From an uncultured Prevotella sp. (GTDB lineage: Bacteria; Bacteroidota; Bacteroidia; Bacteroidales; Bacteroidaceae): a stretch of DNA of 60,390 nt. The notes below the pieces were generated by a model, which was not told the origin of the DNA, ran no database searches, and saw only the letters and a list, made by a program, of their open reading frames with translations. Every line of letters begins with the position of its first letter. The first letter of the stretch is position 1. The stretch is taken from assembly GCA_937922435.1 (NCBI GenBank), contig CAKZVT010000021.1:1-60390 (forward strand), written 5' to 3'. The position numbers and the translations under genes are program-made. Below are positions 1 through 7,721 of this stretch, piece by piece.

Positions 1-51
1 AAACTTATAACTGAATCCTGTTTCCATTTACACAAAATTTTGGACAGTGTC
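1..51. mobile_element. Insertion-sequence end, left copy (51-bp inverted match to the window's right end)
   Basis: Bases 1-51 are the exact reverse complement of 60340-60390, and the match stops at base 52. Read outward, the sequence begins GACACTGTCCAAAATTTTGT, which looks like the terminal inverted repeat of an insertion sequence; an IS256-like element is my guess. The DUF418 reading frame runs straight into it, as expected for an insertion into a gene. The 51-base length may also reflect an assembler overlap. No transposase is in the window. Confidence 0.65.
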
Positions 52-1148
52 ATAAGCTCTGTTGCCGACAGGCCGATGTCTGCCCCAAGTCCCAAGCCTA
101 TGCCGTAAAAGATGAACATTCCGACGGCTGACTGGCCTATGTAGTTGGTCAAAGCCATCCTGCCCGGTGCCGCCAGCCACCGCCACAGGGCAGCGTCCTT
201 GCTCTTGATGAACAGCAGGCACAGCCCGGCCATGTATGCGAAGCCCAACGGATAGACGCTTGTCAGGTAAAGAATGGAGTGCCCGGCTTGGCCGAAAGGA
301 TGTCCGCTTGTCGCGCTCCAAGCGTAAACCACCGATAGGGGAAACCCCACTGCGAAGCCGAAACGCACCACGCGGCGCAGCAGGCGTTTATGATTGGCAA
401 GGTTGGCGTACAGCTTGTGCCGCCCGATATAGAAGCCGATGATGAACAATCCCATCACCTTGAAGTAGCGGTTGCCGTCGACAAACTCCTGCACTCGTAC
501 CAATGCGCCCTGCACGAGGAACTCGAACACCTCCCGATACGTGTCCGCATCGCGCAGCCAATAGCCGAAGTTCGCCTCCGTAATGCCGTATATGCGGCAG
601 TAATGCCACTGCGCACGCACCGCAGGGGCTGACAGGCTGATGCCTGAAAGTTCGGTCAGCGCATCGACGGCGACGGGCAGCAGCAGGAAGAATGCAGCCC
701 AGCGGAGCAACGCCTTGTCGCTTGTGTGCCTGAACAAGGGCAGCGCCATGCCCATAAGTGCGTACAGCATGAGTATGTCTCCGCTCCAAATCAGCATCAG
801 ATGGGCGAAGCCGAACAGCATGAGTACGGCCATGCGGCGGTAAAACAGGCGGAAACCTGCCACGCCCTTGGCCTGCGCGTGGCTGATGATGATTGAGAAG
901 CCGATGCCGAAAAGGAGCGAGAACAGCGTGTAGAACTTGCCGTCCACCAGTACGTATTGCAAGAACCTGACCACCCGGTCGATGCCTGCCGTGGGCATTG
1001 CGGCGGCCTCTTCCGCTGTCTTGAACGTGTAAAGGGAGAACTCCGGGTAGTTGGCAAGGATGATGCCGATAAGCGCAAAACCCCTCAAAGCGTCCAAAAT
1101 GACGTAACGCTCGGAAGGTTTTACGGGCGAAAGGTTGTTTTTGTTCAT
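1..1148 (-). CDS. DUF418 (YeiB-like) membrane protein, C-terminus cut by an IS end
   Basis: The frame starts at ATG 1148 (MNKNNLSPVKPSERYVILD) and stays open to the window edge. It begins with the family's RYVILDALRGFALIGIILAN motif, continues through many hydrophobic segments, and ends with the conserved tail (PGRMALTNYIGQSAVGMFIF, then GIGLGLG). DUF418 proteins are multi-pass inner-membrane proteins, some proposed to act as transporters or acyltransferase-like enzymes; the substrate here is unknown. Its ATG overlaps the stop of the upstream EamA gene (ATGA), so the two are translationally coupled. About 365 native codons remain before the IS sequence at 1-51; only the last few tens of residues appear replaced, so function may or may not survive. 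Confidence 0.8.
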   Translation of the reverse strand, partial: MNKNNLSPVKPSERYVILDALRGFALIGIILANYPEFSLYTFKTAEEAAAMPTAGIDRVVRFLQYVLVDGKFYTLFSLLFGIGFSIIISHAQAKGVAGFRLFYRRMAVLMLFGFAHLMLIWSGDILMLYALMGMALPLFRHTSDKALLRWAAFFLLLPVAVDALTELSGISLSAPAVRAQWHYCRIYGITEANFGYWLRDADTYREVFEFLVQGALVRVQEFVDGNRYFKVMGLFIIGFYIGRHKLYANLANHKRLLRRVVRFGFAVGFPLSVVYAWSATSGHPFGQAGHSILYLTSVYPLGFAYMAGLCLLFIKSKDAALWRWLAAPGRMALTNYIGQSAVGMFIFYGIGLGLGADIGLSATELMTLSKILCKWKQDSVIS

Positions 1149-2035
1149 TTCTTTCTTCTGTTGACGCTCATCACGCTGAGCAATATTACGGCCAGTCCGG
1201 CCAGCTGCACCGCCGTTACTACTTCCCCTCCGATGCCTGCCCCGAGCGCAACTGCCACTACGGGATTGACGTATGCGTGGGTCGCCACTTCCGTTGCAGG
1301 GCGCACTTTGAGCAGCCATACGTATGCGGTGTAGGCCATCATCGAGCCGAACGTTATCAGGTAAGCCAGTGAAAGCCATGTAACCGTAGAAACGGAGGCG
1401 GCGTTTACCTCGGCGAAACTTCCCGTAATGCTGCCGCAAACGGCAAAGACAACGCCTGCGGCGACCATCTGCCACGCCGCTCCGGCCAGCCCGTTGCTGT
1501 CCTCTTCGGCCGAACTGCGGTACTTGGAGTAAAGCGTTCCGCATGCCCACGATACGCAACCGCCTATCAGTAACAGCACTCCGTACTCGGCATGTGCGCC
1601 CGTCTGCATGTCGTCAAGCAGCTGTTCGACGTACAAAAGGCCGACACCAACCACTCCGAATATGACTCCCAAGACGGTGGAAAGGCTCTTGAAGTTGCGC
1701 CGCCACATGGGAACGTCGAGCAGCATTATCCACACCGCGGTCGACGAAGCTATGATTGCGACGAGGCTGCTGCTGACAAAACGCTGCGCGAACATGATGA
1801 CCGCCTGGTCGACAAACAGCAGGATGATGCCGCTCACGGCAGACTTCAAGATGAGTTTTGTCTTTAACAGATGCTCGCCGCGCAGCCTGCAAACGCCCAA
1901 TAGCATGCTTCCGGCCACAAGGAAGCGCACCGCGCCGAGCACGAACGGCGGCAAGTCGCGCAGGCAAAGGCCGATGAAGAAGTAGGTGGAACCCCACACT
2001 ACGTAGATAAGGAAGTATGCAATGGCGACGGACAT
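1145..2035 (-). CDS. EamA/DMT-family transporter
   Basis: A 296-aa protein starting at ATG 2035 (MSVAIAYFLIYVVWGSTYFF); the upstream in-frame extension runs into an intergenic repeat and is not used. About ten hydrophobic helices form two EamA repeats. The first carries the typical YVVWGSTYFFIG with PPFVLGAVRFLVAG, the second an AYTAYVWLLKVRPATEVATH-like block followed by PVVAVALGA. This is the pattern of RhaT/YdcZ-type drug/metabolite exporters in the inner membrane. It lies immediately upstream of DUF418 with a 4-bp ATGA overlap, so the two are one operon. The substrate cannot be read from the sequence. Confidence 0.88.
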   Translation of the reverse strand: MSVAIAYFLIYVVWGSTYFFIGLCLRDLPPFVLGAVRFLVAGSMLLGVCRLRGEHLLKTKLILKSAVSGIILLFVDQAVIMFAQRFVSSSLVAIIASSTAVWIMLLDVPMWRRNFKSLSTVLGVIFGVVGVGLLYVEQLLDDMQTGAHAEYGVLLLIGGCVSWACGTLYSKYRSSAEEDSNGLAGAAWQMVAAGVVFAVCGSITGSFAEVNAASVSTVTWLSLAYLITFGSMMAYTAYVWLLKVRPATEVATHAYVNPVVAVALGAGIGGEVVTAVQLAGLAVILLSVMSVNRRKK

Positions 2036-2045
2036 GGAACTTAAT

Positions 2046-2146
2046 GAGAAAACCCCTCCTGACCTTCCCAACGGGGAGGAACAAGATACCTTTCAAGCAA
2101 AGTATTCAATGTTCCTCCCCGTTGGGGAGGTCAGGAGGGGTTTCTC
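2046..2146. repeat. Family A inverted-repeat element (copy A1, divergent)
   Basis: Arms of about 36 bp at 2046-2082 and 2111-2146 carry CCCCTCCTGACCTTCCC and its complement and form a near-perfect stem around a 28-nt spacer. It sits between the convergent-free tail of the DUF3737 gene and the EamA start. It may double as a terminator for DUF3737 but lacks a clean T-tract. Confidence 0.8.
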
Positions 2147-2147
2147 T

Positions 2148-2999
2148 TTATTTATTGTTTCTCGTTTTGATTTCGCAATCGGCCGGAGCCTTGATGTTTT
2201 CGTCGATTGTTATTGAGCCGATGGAGTCTGCCACGATGCGTCCCGATGTGGGGTTCTTTATGTTCGTTATTGCTCCGCGTATGTCGGCGTCGAGTGTCGA
2301 GTATTCAAATGCGCGGTCGCATGATGCGTCGAAGGTGCAGTTCTCCAGCTTCAGGTCGTGCGCATAGCAAAGAGGCTGCTCTCCGGAGATGTGGCAATTG
2401 ATGAGGCGCAGGTTCTTAGAGTGCCATCCAAGGTACTCTCCGTTCAGTTCGGAGTCGTAGATTGTTACGTTCTCCACTTCCCAGAAAGCGTCCTTCGTGG
2501 TGATTTTCGCGTTGCGGATGACTACGTCCTTGACGTACTGGAACACGTATTTGCTGTCGCTTTCGAGGCCGTCTACGCTGATGCCGGTGCTGAACATAAA
2601 GGGGTAAGTGCCACCGTGGAGCTTCAGGTTCTTGACGTTTATTCGCTCGCAACGCCAGAACACCTCGTCGGCATCGTTCATTTCGACGTTCTCTATCTCG
2701 ATGTCGTTCATCTCGCGGAACATCTTTGGAGCGTCGATTACCGTGTCCTGCATCTTCAGGTGGTCAGAATACCACAGGGCGGAGCGGCCTCCCACGGCGA
2801 AGTAACAGTCCTTGATGGTGAAGCCGTGGACGTGCCAGAAGGGGTAGTTGCCCTCGAAGCGGCAGTTGGTAGCCACGATGTTGCTGCACTCCTTGATGGC
2901 CGATTCACCCTCGCGGATGGTCACGTTGTCGATGTGGAGGTCGTGCGAGGCGAAGAGCGGACGCTCTCCGCCGAACTCGGTGTTTGCTATAAGTTTCAT
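2148..2999 (-). CDS. DUF3737-family right-handed beta-helix protein
   Basis: A 283-aa protein from ATG 2999 (MKLIANTEFGGERPLFASHD). Short repeats such as LKMQDTVIDAPKMFREMNDI, IEIENVEMNDADEVFWRC and VVIRNAKITTKDAFWEVENV occur every 20-25 residues, as in parallel beta-helix folds. The N-terminal GGERPLFA and the WHSKNLRLINCHISGEQPLC block match what I know of DUF3737. There is no signal peptide, so it is probably cytoplasmic. The family's function is unknown; a carbohydrate-related role is often guessed from the fold only. A TAnnTTTG promoter (TAATTTTGC on the minus strand, 3031-3040) lies upstream, giving a very short leader. Confidence 0.8.
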   Translation of the reverse strand: MKLIANTEFGGERPLFASHDLHIDNVTIREGESAIKECSNIVATNCRFEGNYPFWHVHGFTIKDCYFAVGGRSALWYSDHLKMQDTVIDAPKMFREMNDIEIENVEMNDADEVFWRCERINVKNLKLHGGTYPFMFSTGISVDGLESDSKYVFQYVKDVVIRNAKITTKDAFWEVENVTIYDSELNGEYLGWHSKNLRLINCHISGEQPLCYAHDLKLENCTFDASCDRAFEYSTLDADIRGAITNIKNPTSGRIVADSIGSITIDENIKAPADCEIKTRNNK

Positions 3000-3089
3000 A
3001 TTGTATTGCCTTTTGTCTTGTTTCACGGTGCAAAATTACACAAAAAAGGCGAGACAATGTGTATATATATTACGGATAAAACGAGCTTA

Positions 3090-3195
3090 CAGCCCCCTCC
3101 GTCTCCCCCCCCCCCCCGAGGGGGAGTGAGTGGATGAGGGCAGGCCTGTTTCCCGTCATCTTTCTCCTCACCTCGGGGAGGTTGGGTGGGGGCTC
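3090..3195. repeat. Family A inverted-repeat element (copy A2) with a 13-C tract
   Basis: Left arm AGCCCCCTCC plus a C-run and GAGGGGGAG; right arm CTCACCTCGGGGAGG then TTGGGTGGGGGCT. A homopolymer of 13 C bases lies at 3105-3117. The right arm overlaps the 3' end of the phosphatase gene and supplies its last codons and stop. Confidence 0.75.
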
Positions 3196-4691
3196 ATCAC
3201 CACCGCGTTGCCTATACATCCGTTGGGCATCTGCACGTGGATTAGTGCGCACACGGTGGCGGCGATGTCGTTGATGGTGGTCTTGGCGTCGGTGCGTCCG
3301 GGCTTCACGCCCCATCCCATGAGCAGGAACGGTATGTGGGAGTCATACGGGTTCCATACGCCGTGCGTCGTTCCGCGGTCGATGGGGCCTTCGCCCGTTT
3401 CGTAGTTCGCAGGGTTCAGCACCATCTGTATGTCTCCGCTGCGCAGGCGGTGGTAGCCGTTTATGATGCGTTCCTTTATTACGGAGGGCAGGGTGGCTGT
3501 CGCCGCGTGCTCAAGGTCAACCACATAGGCCAGCTGTGGGTCGCGCTTCAACCACTCGACGGCCGCCGCCTTCACGTCGTCGAGGTCAAGTCCCATCGAG
3601 GCTACGGCCTTGTGGTCGAGGAACACCTTGTAGTTGCTGATGCACGCCACGATGCTTTGGCTTGCGCCGAATTTCTGCTTGAGGTGTGTGTCAAGTTCGC
3701 GCGCAACCTTTGTGGCCACGAAGCCGCCTGCCGGAATGCCGTGTTCCTGCAGCATCAGTATGTTGTTGGCCGCGCCGTGGTCGGCTGTTAGGAAGGCCAG
3801 GTATTGCCCTTTGCCGACCTTGTTGTCAAGATAAGTGAACAGGTCGGCCAGCCTTTGGTCGAGGTCGACGAAGATTTTTTGTATCTCCGGGCTGTGCGTG
3901 GCCACCTTGTGGCCTACTTTGTCGGTCACGGAGAAGCTCACCGTGAGCATGTCTGTTACCGCGTCTTCGCCAAGGTGTTCACCCTCAACGGCGGCCTTCG
4001 CCATCTCCGCCGTCACGAGGTTGCCGTAGGTGGAGTATGACACTTCGCGCTCGCCGCGTCCGCCGTACTTCTTGTTGAACGCCTTTACCCATCCGGGCAG
4101 CTCTTTCATGTAGTAAGTGCTTGTTATGAAATTGCCCGTGGAGCCGTCAATCCAGTACGCCCCGTCGGCTGAATGGCCTGCAGGCAGGATGGAGGCGCGG
4201 TCTTTTATGGATACGCCCACCACTTTAGCCTTGAAGCCGGTGGCTATTTTCAGCTCGTCGCCGATGGTGGTCGAGAGCATGTTTCGCGGCGACATGCAGC
4301 CGGCCTTGCCGTCAGTGCCAACGCCGCTCACCGTCGCGTCCTCGCAGCAGTACACCATGCGGCCGTCCATCATGAAGTCGTTGCCGGCTATGCCGTGGAT
4401 GGCAGGCACCGAGCCCGTGAACACCGACGTGTGGCCTACGGCCGTAACCGTGGGCACGTAGTTAATCATCGTGTTCTCGCAGTTGTATCCTTCGCGCATC
4501 ATGCGCTTGAATCCGCCCTCGCCGTAGAGGCCGTAGTAGCGGTAAAGGTAGTCCCAGCGCATCTGGTCTACCACTATTCCGACAACAAGCTTGGGTCTGT
4601 CCGCACCCGCGGCCGTGCCCCGTGCGCATCCGAGACCTGCCAGGATGACGGCTGCAAGGATGGCTTTTGCAATCAATAAATTTCTTTTCAT
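3168..4691 (-). CDS. pafA: PafA-like alkaline phosphatase, exported lipoprotein
   Basis: A 507-aa member of the alkaline phosphatase / type I phosphodiesterase superfamily. The N-terminus is a lipoprotein signal with lipobox LGC (Cys about residue 22). Metal ligands and nucleophile are visible: VVDQMRWDY, the Thr in NYVPTVTAVGHTS, the FLTADHGA block, and the C-terminal GTTHGVWNPYDSHIPFLLMG. PafA enzymes release phosphate from monoesters in the periplasm, often independently of phosphate repression. The C-terminus ends SPHPTSPR, encoded by family-A repeat DNA, so the native end appears to have been replaced. A TATATTTGC promoter lies at 4717-4726. It lies downstream of the SusCD/phosphoesterase run, separated by a B repeat. 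Confidence 0.87.
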   Translation of the reverse strand: MKRNLLIAKAILAAVILAGLGCARGTAAGADRPKLVVGIVVDQMRWDYLYRYYGLYGEGGFKRMMREGYNCENTMINYVPTVTAVGHTSVFTGSVPAIHGIAGNDFMMDGRMVYCCEDATVSGVGTDGKAGCMSPRNMLSTTIGDELKIATGFKAKVVGVSIKDRASILPAGHSADGAYWIDGSTGNFITSTYYMKELPGWVKAFNKKYGGRGEREVSYSTYGNLVTAEMAKAAVEGEHLGEDAVTDMLTVSFSVTDKVGHKVATHSPEIQKIFVDLDQRLADLFTYLDNKVGKGQYLAFLTADHGAANNILMLQEHGIPAGGFVATKVARELDTHLKQKFGASQSIVACISNYKVFLDHKAVASMGLDLDDVKAAAVEWLKRDPQLAYVVDLEHAATATLPSVIKERIINGYHRLRSGDIQMVLNPANYETGEGPIDRGTTHGVWNPYDSHIPFLLMGWGVKPGRTDAKTTINDIAATVCALIHVQMPNGCIGNAVVMSPHPTSPR

Positions 4692-4710
4692 CTCTTCTGT
4701 TTATTGTAAT

Positions 4711-4730
4711 CTGTGTTGCAAATATACACG
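4711..4730 (-). promoter_or_regulatory. Promoter -7 element of the alkaline phosphatase gene
   Basis: The minus strand reads TATATTTGC, matching the Bacteroidetes TAnnTTTG element, about 30 nt ahead of the start codon. No clear -33 TTG at ideal spacing. Confidence 0.55.
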
Positions 4731-4826
4731 TTTTCGGTGTAACAATGAAACGAAACGGCCTGTCAACGCAAATCTTAACGGAATATTAAAACGGCCGACA
4801 GGCAGGCGTATTGCCGCCCCTTTGTA

Positions 4827-4925
4827 ACGCGTTGATAATCAATGGCTTTGCAAAAGGCCGTCTTTCGCATTGCAAAAGACGGCCTTTTAGCGCGTGAAAC
4901 ATGGCCTTTTGGAAGGCAAAAGACC
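4827..4925. repeat. Family B palindromic element (copy B1)
   Basis: Preceded by GTAACGCGTTGATAATCAA, then alternating arms GCAAAAGGCCGTCTTTCGC / GCAAAAGACGGCCTTTTAG and a third arm CATGGCCTTTTGGAAGGC. It fills most of the 239-bp gap between the GDPD fusion and the phosphatase gene. Confidence 0.8.
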
Positions 4926-4930
4926 GTGAG

Positions 4931-7159
4931 TTATCTGTCAAGCCATTCAGTCATGCGGTCGGGATAGTTGGTTATGATGGCGTCAACGCCTGCCTCTTTC
5001 ATCTTGACGGCATCCTTTTCGCGGTCTACCGTGTAGGGTATTACGCGCATCCCGTCGGCGTGAGCCTTCTTTACGAAGTCCGCGTTTATCATCGGGAAGT
5101 CGGGGCTTATGGCGTAGGGCGTGAAGCCGAGGCGGCTCATGGCCTCGTCGTAGCTGCCCGTCGACTTGTCCACAAGGTACAGCAGGCGTATGTTGGGCCA
5201 GCGTTCGTGTACGTATTTCAGCGTGCGCACGTCGAAGCTTTGGAGCAGCAGGCGCGAGCCGAGGCTGCGCGAGGCCAGCGCGCGGACGCAAAGGTCGGCG
5301 AACGTCTTGTAGTCGGGCGACAGCGTGCCGTCCTTCCTGCTCGACGACTTTATTTCGATGGTGTAGTTCACCGGCGGCAGGTTGTGCCTGTGGCAGTAAG
5401 CCTCGACAGAGTCTATGAGCGCGGTCACAGTAGGGATGTGGCACGCCACGTCCTTGCGTCCCGGGAAGCGCTTGTCGGCCTTGTCGCCGATGGTCAGCTT
5501 CGCCAGTGCGTCATACGTGTTGGCGTAGAGAGGGTACTGCTCGCCGTAGCCCTTGAGGTATGGGTCGTGTGATACCACGACTACGCTGTCGCGCGTCACG
5601 TGCATGTCGAACTCAAGGTCGCGTATGCCAATGTTTACGGCGTTGAGCATCGCCTCGATGGTGTTCTCGGGGTAAAGCCCCGCTCCGCCGCGGTGGGCTA
5701 TGACCTCTATTTCAGGCTTTATGGTGTCGGAGTATTGCTCGCCGAAGCGGTTGGTGAACACTACGCGTATCTCCTTATACTCTCCTTGGGGCTTGCAGCG
5801 GAACAGGTGCGCCGTCTCGGAGTCGCTCTTGCGCCTGGTGTAACGCGAGTTGTAGCCCTCGTCAACATCCGTGAAACGCTCCATTGCGCCCATCGCGCGT
5901 CCGTCCTGGTACCACTCCACACGGCATTTCGAGTCATAGTCCCACACGTTGGCCACAACGTAGTCCTTCTGCGACGAGAACTCTCCGGGGGCGTAAAGCG
6001 TCATCTGGCGGCTCATGGGGAAGCCCGTCGCCTTGTAGTGCCAGCGCAGGTCGTCGCCGTTAACGTCAACGACGAGGTAGCCGTTAGGCGCGCCGCAGCG
6101 GTTAATCCATCCCGTCCACCATGCTCCGCAGGCTGCGCCAATGTTGTGCTGGTACAGGTTTTCGCTCACTTCTATGTTCTCGTAGAAGTGTGTATGGCCG
6201 CAGAATACGTGCACACGGTAGCCCTCAAGCGCCTTTTCCAGCTGCCCGGCGTTGCGTATGTTGCCGTCGCCGCCTACGGTGTTCCAGCCTGCGGCGTGCA
6301 TGTTCAGTATTACGAGCGACCCCTTTGGCACGTAGCTCAGGTCTTTTTCAAGCCAGGCGATTTGCTGGTCGGTTATGTGTTCCTGGTACATCTTGCCGCC
6401 TGCGTAGTCGATGTTCTTCATCGTTATGATGTGCGCGCGGCCTATGTTGAACGAGTAGTCCGTAGGCCCGAAGTGCCTGCCGTACTCCATTTCGCCGTAC
6501 ACGGGAGTGCCGAGGCGCATGTTGTGCAGGTCCTGCCAGCGCTTGTCGAAGTCGTGGTTGCCTATGCACTGGAACATCGTCATGCCCGTATTCCTTACCG
6601 ACTCGATGTAGTCGGAGTAAAGAGGCATGTTGTCAAAGACAAGGTCGCCGAGCGCGATGCCTACCACTTCGCGCCCCTTGCGCAGCGAGTCAACCGTTTG
6701 GCGTATGTCCCTCATCGCCTCGCTGCGCCACCGCTCCATGTCGCGCTGCGTGCGCACTTGTGGGTCGGATATGGCGATGTAGTGGAAGTTTGCTTCTACC
6801 TTGCCGCGCTTTTCCAGCACAAAGTCGCATCCGGCCGCGCTTACCGCCTTGCCTACCGGCGTGTAGAAGCCTGCGGCTATGCCGTCTTTTTCAGGCAGCC
6901 GGTAGGCCGACGGTGTGGATATGCTTATGAACTTGCTCACTATGGTGTCGGTGCGCAGTGACCATCGGCCGGCCTTGTCGGTCAGCGTAAAGTTCACGCC
7001 GTCGTTCACTACGACACCTTCTATTCCGCGCCCGGACGTGTCTTTCACCGTGCCCGAGACGTTGAACACCGTCTCCTGGGCTACTCCGCTGCCCATGAAC
7101 ACCGTGCTCAGGAGCAGCGCCAGCAGTGCCTTGATTTTCATGTTGCCAACAGTTGTCAT
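4931..7159 (-). CDS. Secreted calcineurin-like phosphoesterase fused to a glycerophosphodiester phosphodiesterase
   Basis: A two-enzyme fusion of 742 aa. After a signal peptide (MKIKALLALLLSTVFMGSGV) comes a beta-sandwich N-domain (about 30-105). A calcineurin-type phosphoesterase follows, with SDPQ, GDLV, GNHD, the HAAGW histidine and GHTH metal ligands. A C-terminal GDPD barrel begins near residue 480: AHRGGAGLYPENT, EFDMHVTRDSVVVVSHD, NYTIEIKS. All catalytic residues of both enzymes seem intact. Together they could cleave glycerophosphodiesters and then phosphomonoesters or related nucleotide-like esters outside the inner membrane. The ATG at 7159 overlaps the upstream stop (ATGA); an internal ATG at 7141 directly before the signal peptide is the alternative start. 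Confidence 0.88.
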   Translation of the reverse strand: MTTVGNMKIKALLALLLSTVFMGSGVAQETVFNVSGTVKDTSGRGIEGVVVNDGVNFTLTDKAGRWSLRTDTIVSKFISISTPSAYRLPEKDGIAAGFYTPVGKAVSAAGCDFVLEKRGKVEANFHYIAISDPQVRTQRDMERWRSEAMRDIRQTVDSLRKGREVVGIALGDLVFDNMPLYSDYIESVRNTGMTMFQCIGNHDFDKRWQDLHNMRLGTPVYGEMEYGRHFGPTDYSFNIGRAHIITMKNIDYAGGKMYQEHITDQQIAWLEKDLSYVPKGSLVILNMHAAGWNTVGGDGNIRNAGQLEKALEGYRVHVFCGHTHFYENIEVSENLYQHNIGAACGAWWTGWINRCGAPNGYLVVDVNGDDLRWHYKATGFPMSRQMTLYAPGEFSSQKDYVVANVWDYDSKCRVEWYQDGRAMGAMERFTDVDEGYNSRYTRRKSDSETAHLFRCKPQGEYKEIRVVFTNRFGEQYSDTIKPEIEVIAHRGGAGLYPENTIEAMLNAVNIGIRDLEFDMHVTRDSVVVVSHDPYLKGYGEQYPLYANTYDALAKLTIGDKADKRFPGRKDVACHIPTVTALIDSVEAYCHRHNLPPVNYTIEIKSSSRKDGTLSPDYKTFADLCVRALASRSLGSRLLLQSFDVRTLKYVHERWPNIRLLYLVDKSTGSYDEAMSRLGFTPYAISPDFPMINADFVKKAHADGMRVIPYTVDREKDAVKMKEAGVDAIITNYPDRMTEWLDR

Positions 7160-7695
7160 CTTACAAGCTCTACCTTCTTGAACAGTCTGATTACGTCTTC
7201 ACCGCTCTTGGCCGCCTTTGCGGCATCCTCAAACTTCTTTGTGTCGTCCTCGAAGCAGATTACGTTTGCGCAGTCGAGTATGTGCGACATCGTGCTTACA
7301 GCCTCGTCGCGCGTCATGATGTTCTTCTTCAAGGCTTTTTTCACGTATTTGTTGGCGCGCTGTACGGCGTTGTAAACGGCAGGCTTGACGAACTCATAGC
7401 CTGAGTTTGACAGGCCTACGCTGACGGAGTATTCGTGGCGGTAGTTTGCGATAAATGTGTTCCATTTCTTTGATACGTCGTTTCCGAGGTAATGTTCTTC
7501 CTCGAACGCCGTCTTGGCAACGGGTATATCGCCGTATGTGCGGAACGTGTATTCAATGTCGGGCTTGCTTTCCGCCGCAGCCACGGCCGTCGTGTTGGTG
7601 ACAGGTGTCAAGCCTTCGCCCGTAGCCATTGCCATGTCTTGTGCGTTGGAAAGCGTCGATACGCACAATGCGATTAATAAAAACATCTTTTTCAT
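7156..7695 (-). CDS. Small secreted protein of unknown function in the SusCD operon
   Basis: A 179-aa protein from ATG 7695 (MKKMFLLIALCVSTLSNAQ), a clear signal peptide. The mature part is hydrophilic, largely helical, and has no motif I recognise (KKWNTFIANYRHEYSVSVGL, then a lysine-rich NKYVKKALKKNIMTRDE helix). It sits 26 bp after SusD and overlaps the start of the phosphoesterase-GDPD gene by 4 bp, so it is co-transcribed with both. By position it may assist the outer-membrane transporter or the phosphoesterase, but that is inference only. Confidence 0.75.
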   Translation of the reverse strand: MKKMFLLIALCVSTLSNAQDMAMATGEGLTPVTNTTAVAAAESKPDIEYTFRTYGDIPVAKTAFEEEHYLGNDVSKKWNTFIANYRHEYSVSVGLSNSGYEFVKPAVYNAVQRANKYVKKALKKNIMTRDEAVSTMSHILDCANVICFEDDTKKFEDAAKAAKSGEDVIRLFKKVELVR

Positions 7696-7721
7696 CTTTA
7701 CATCCTTTCTTTTTAATGTTG

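Noticed and set aside
1145..2071. Longer start for the EamA gene at 2071
   Set aside because: The extra twelve codons are family-A repeat sequence; ATG 2035 begins the first membrane helix.
3015..3035. parS-like sequence (TGTTTCACG)
   Set aside because: Only the left half of a parS palindrome is present and the right half does not match; far from parAB.
2358..3137. Plus-strand ORF of 259 codons opposite DUF3737
   Set aside because: Antisense to a clear beta-helix protein; composition is the mirror of its codons and it runs into a poly-C repeat.
5600..6961. Long plus-strand ORF (453 codons) opposite the phosphoesterase/GDPD gene
   Set aside because: Antisense shadow in GC-rich DNA: no domain, Val/Arg-rich composition, and the minus-strand frame carries all catalytic motifs.
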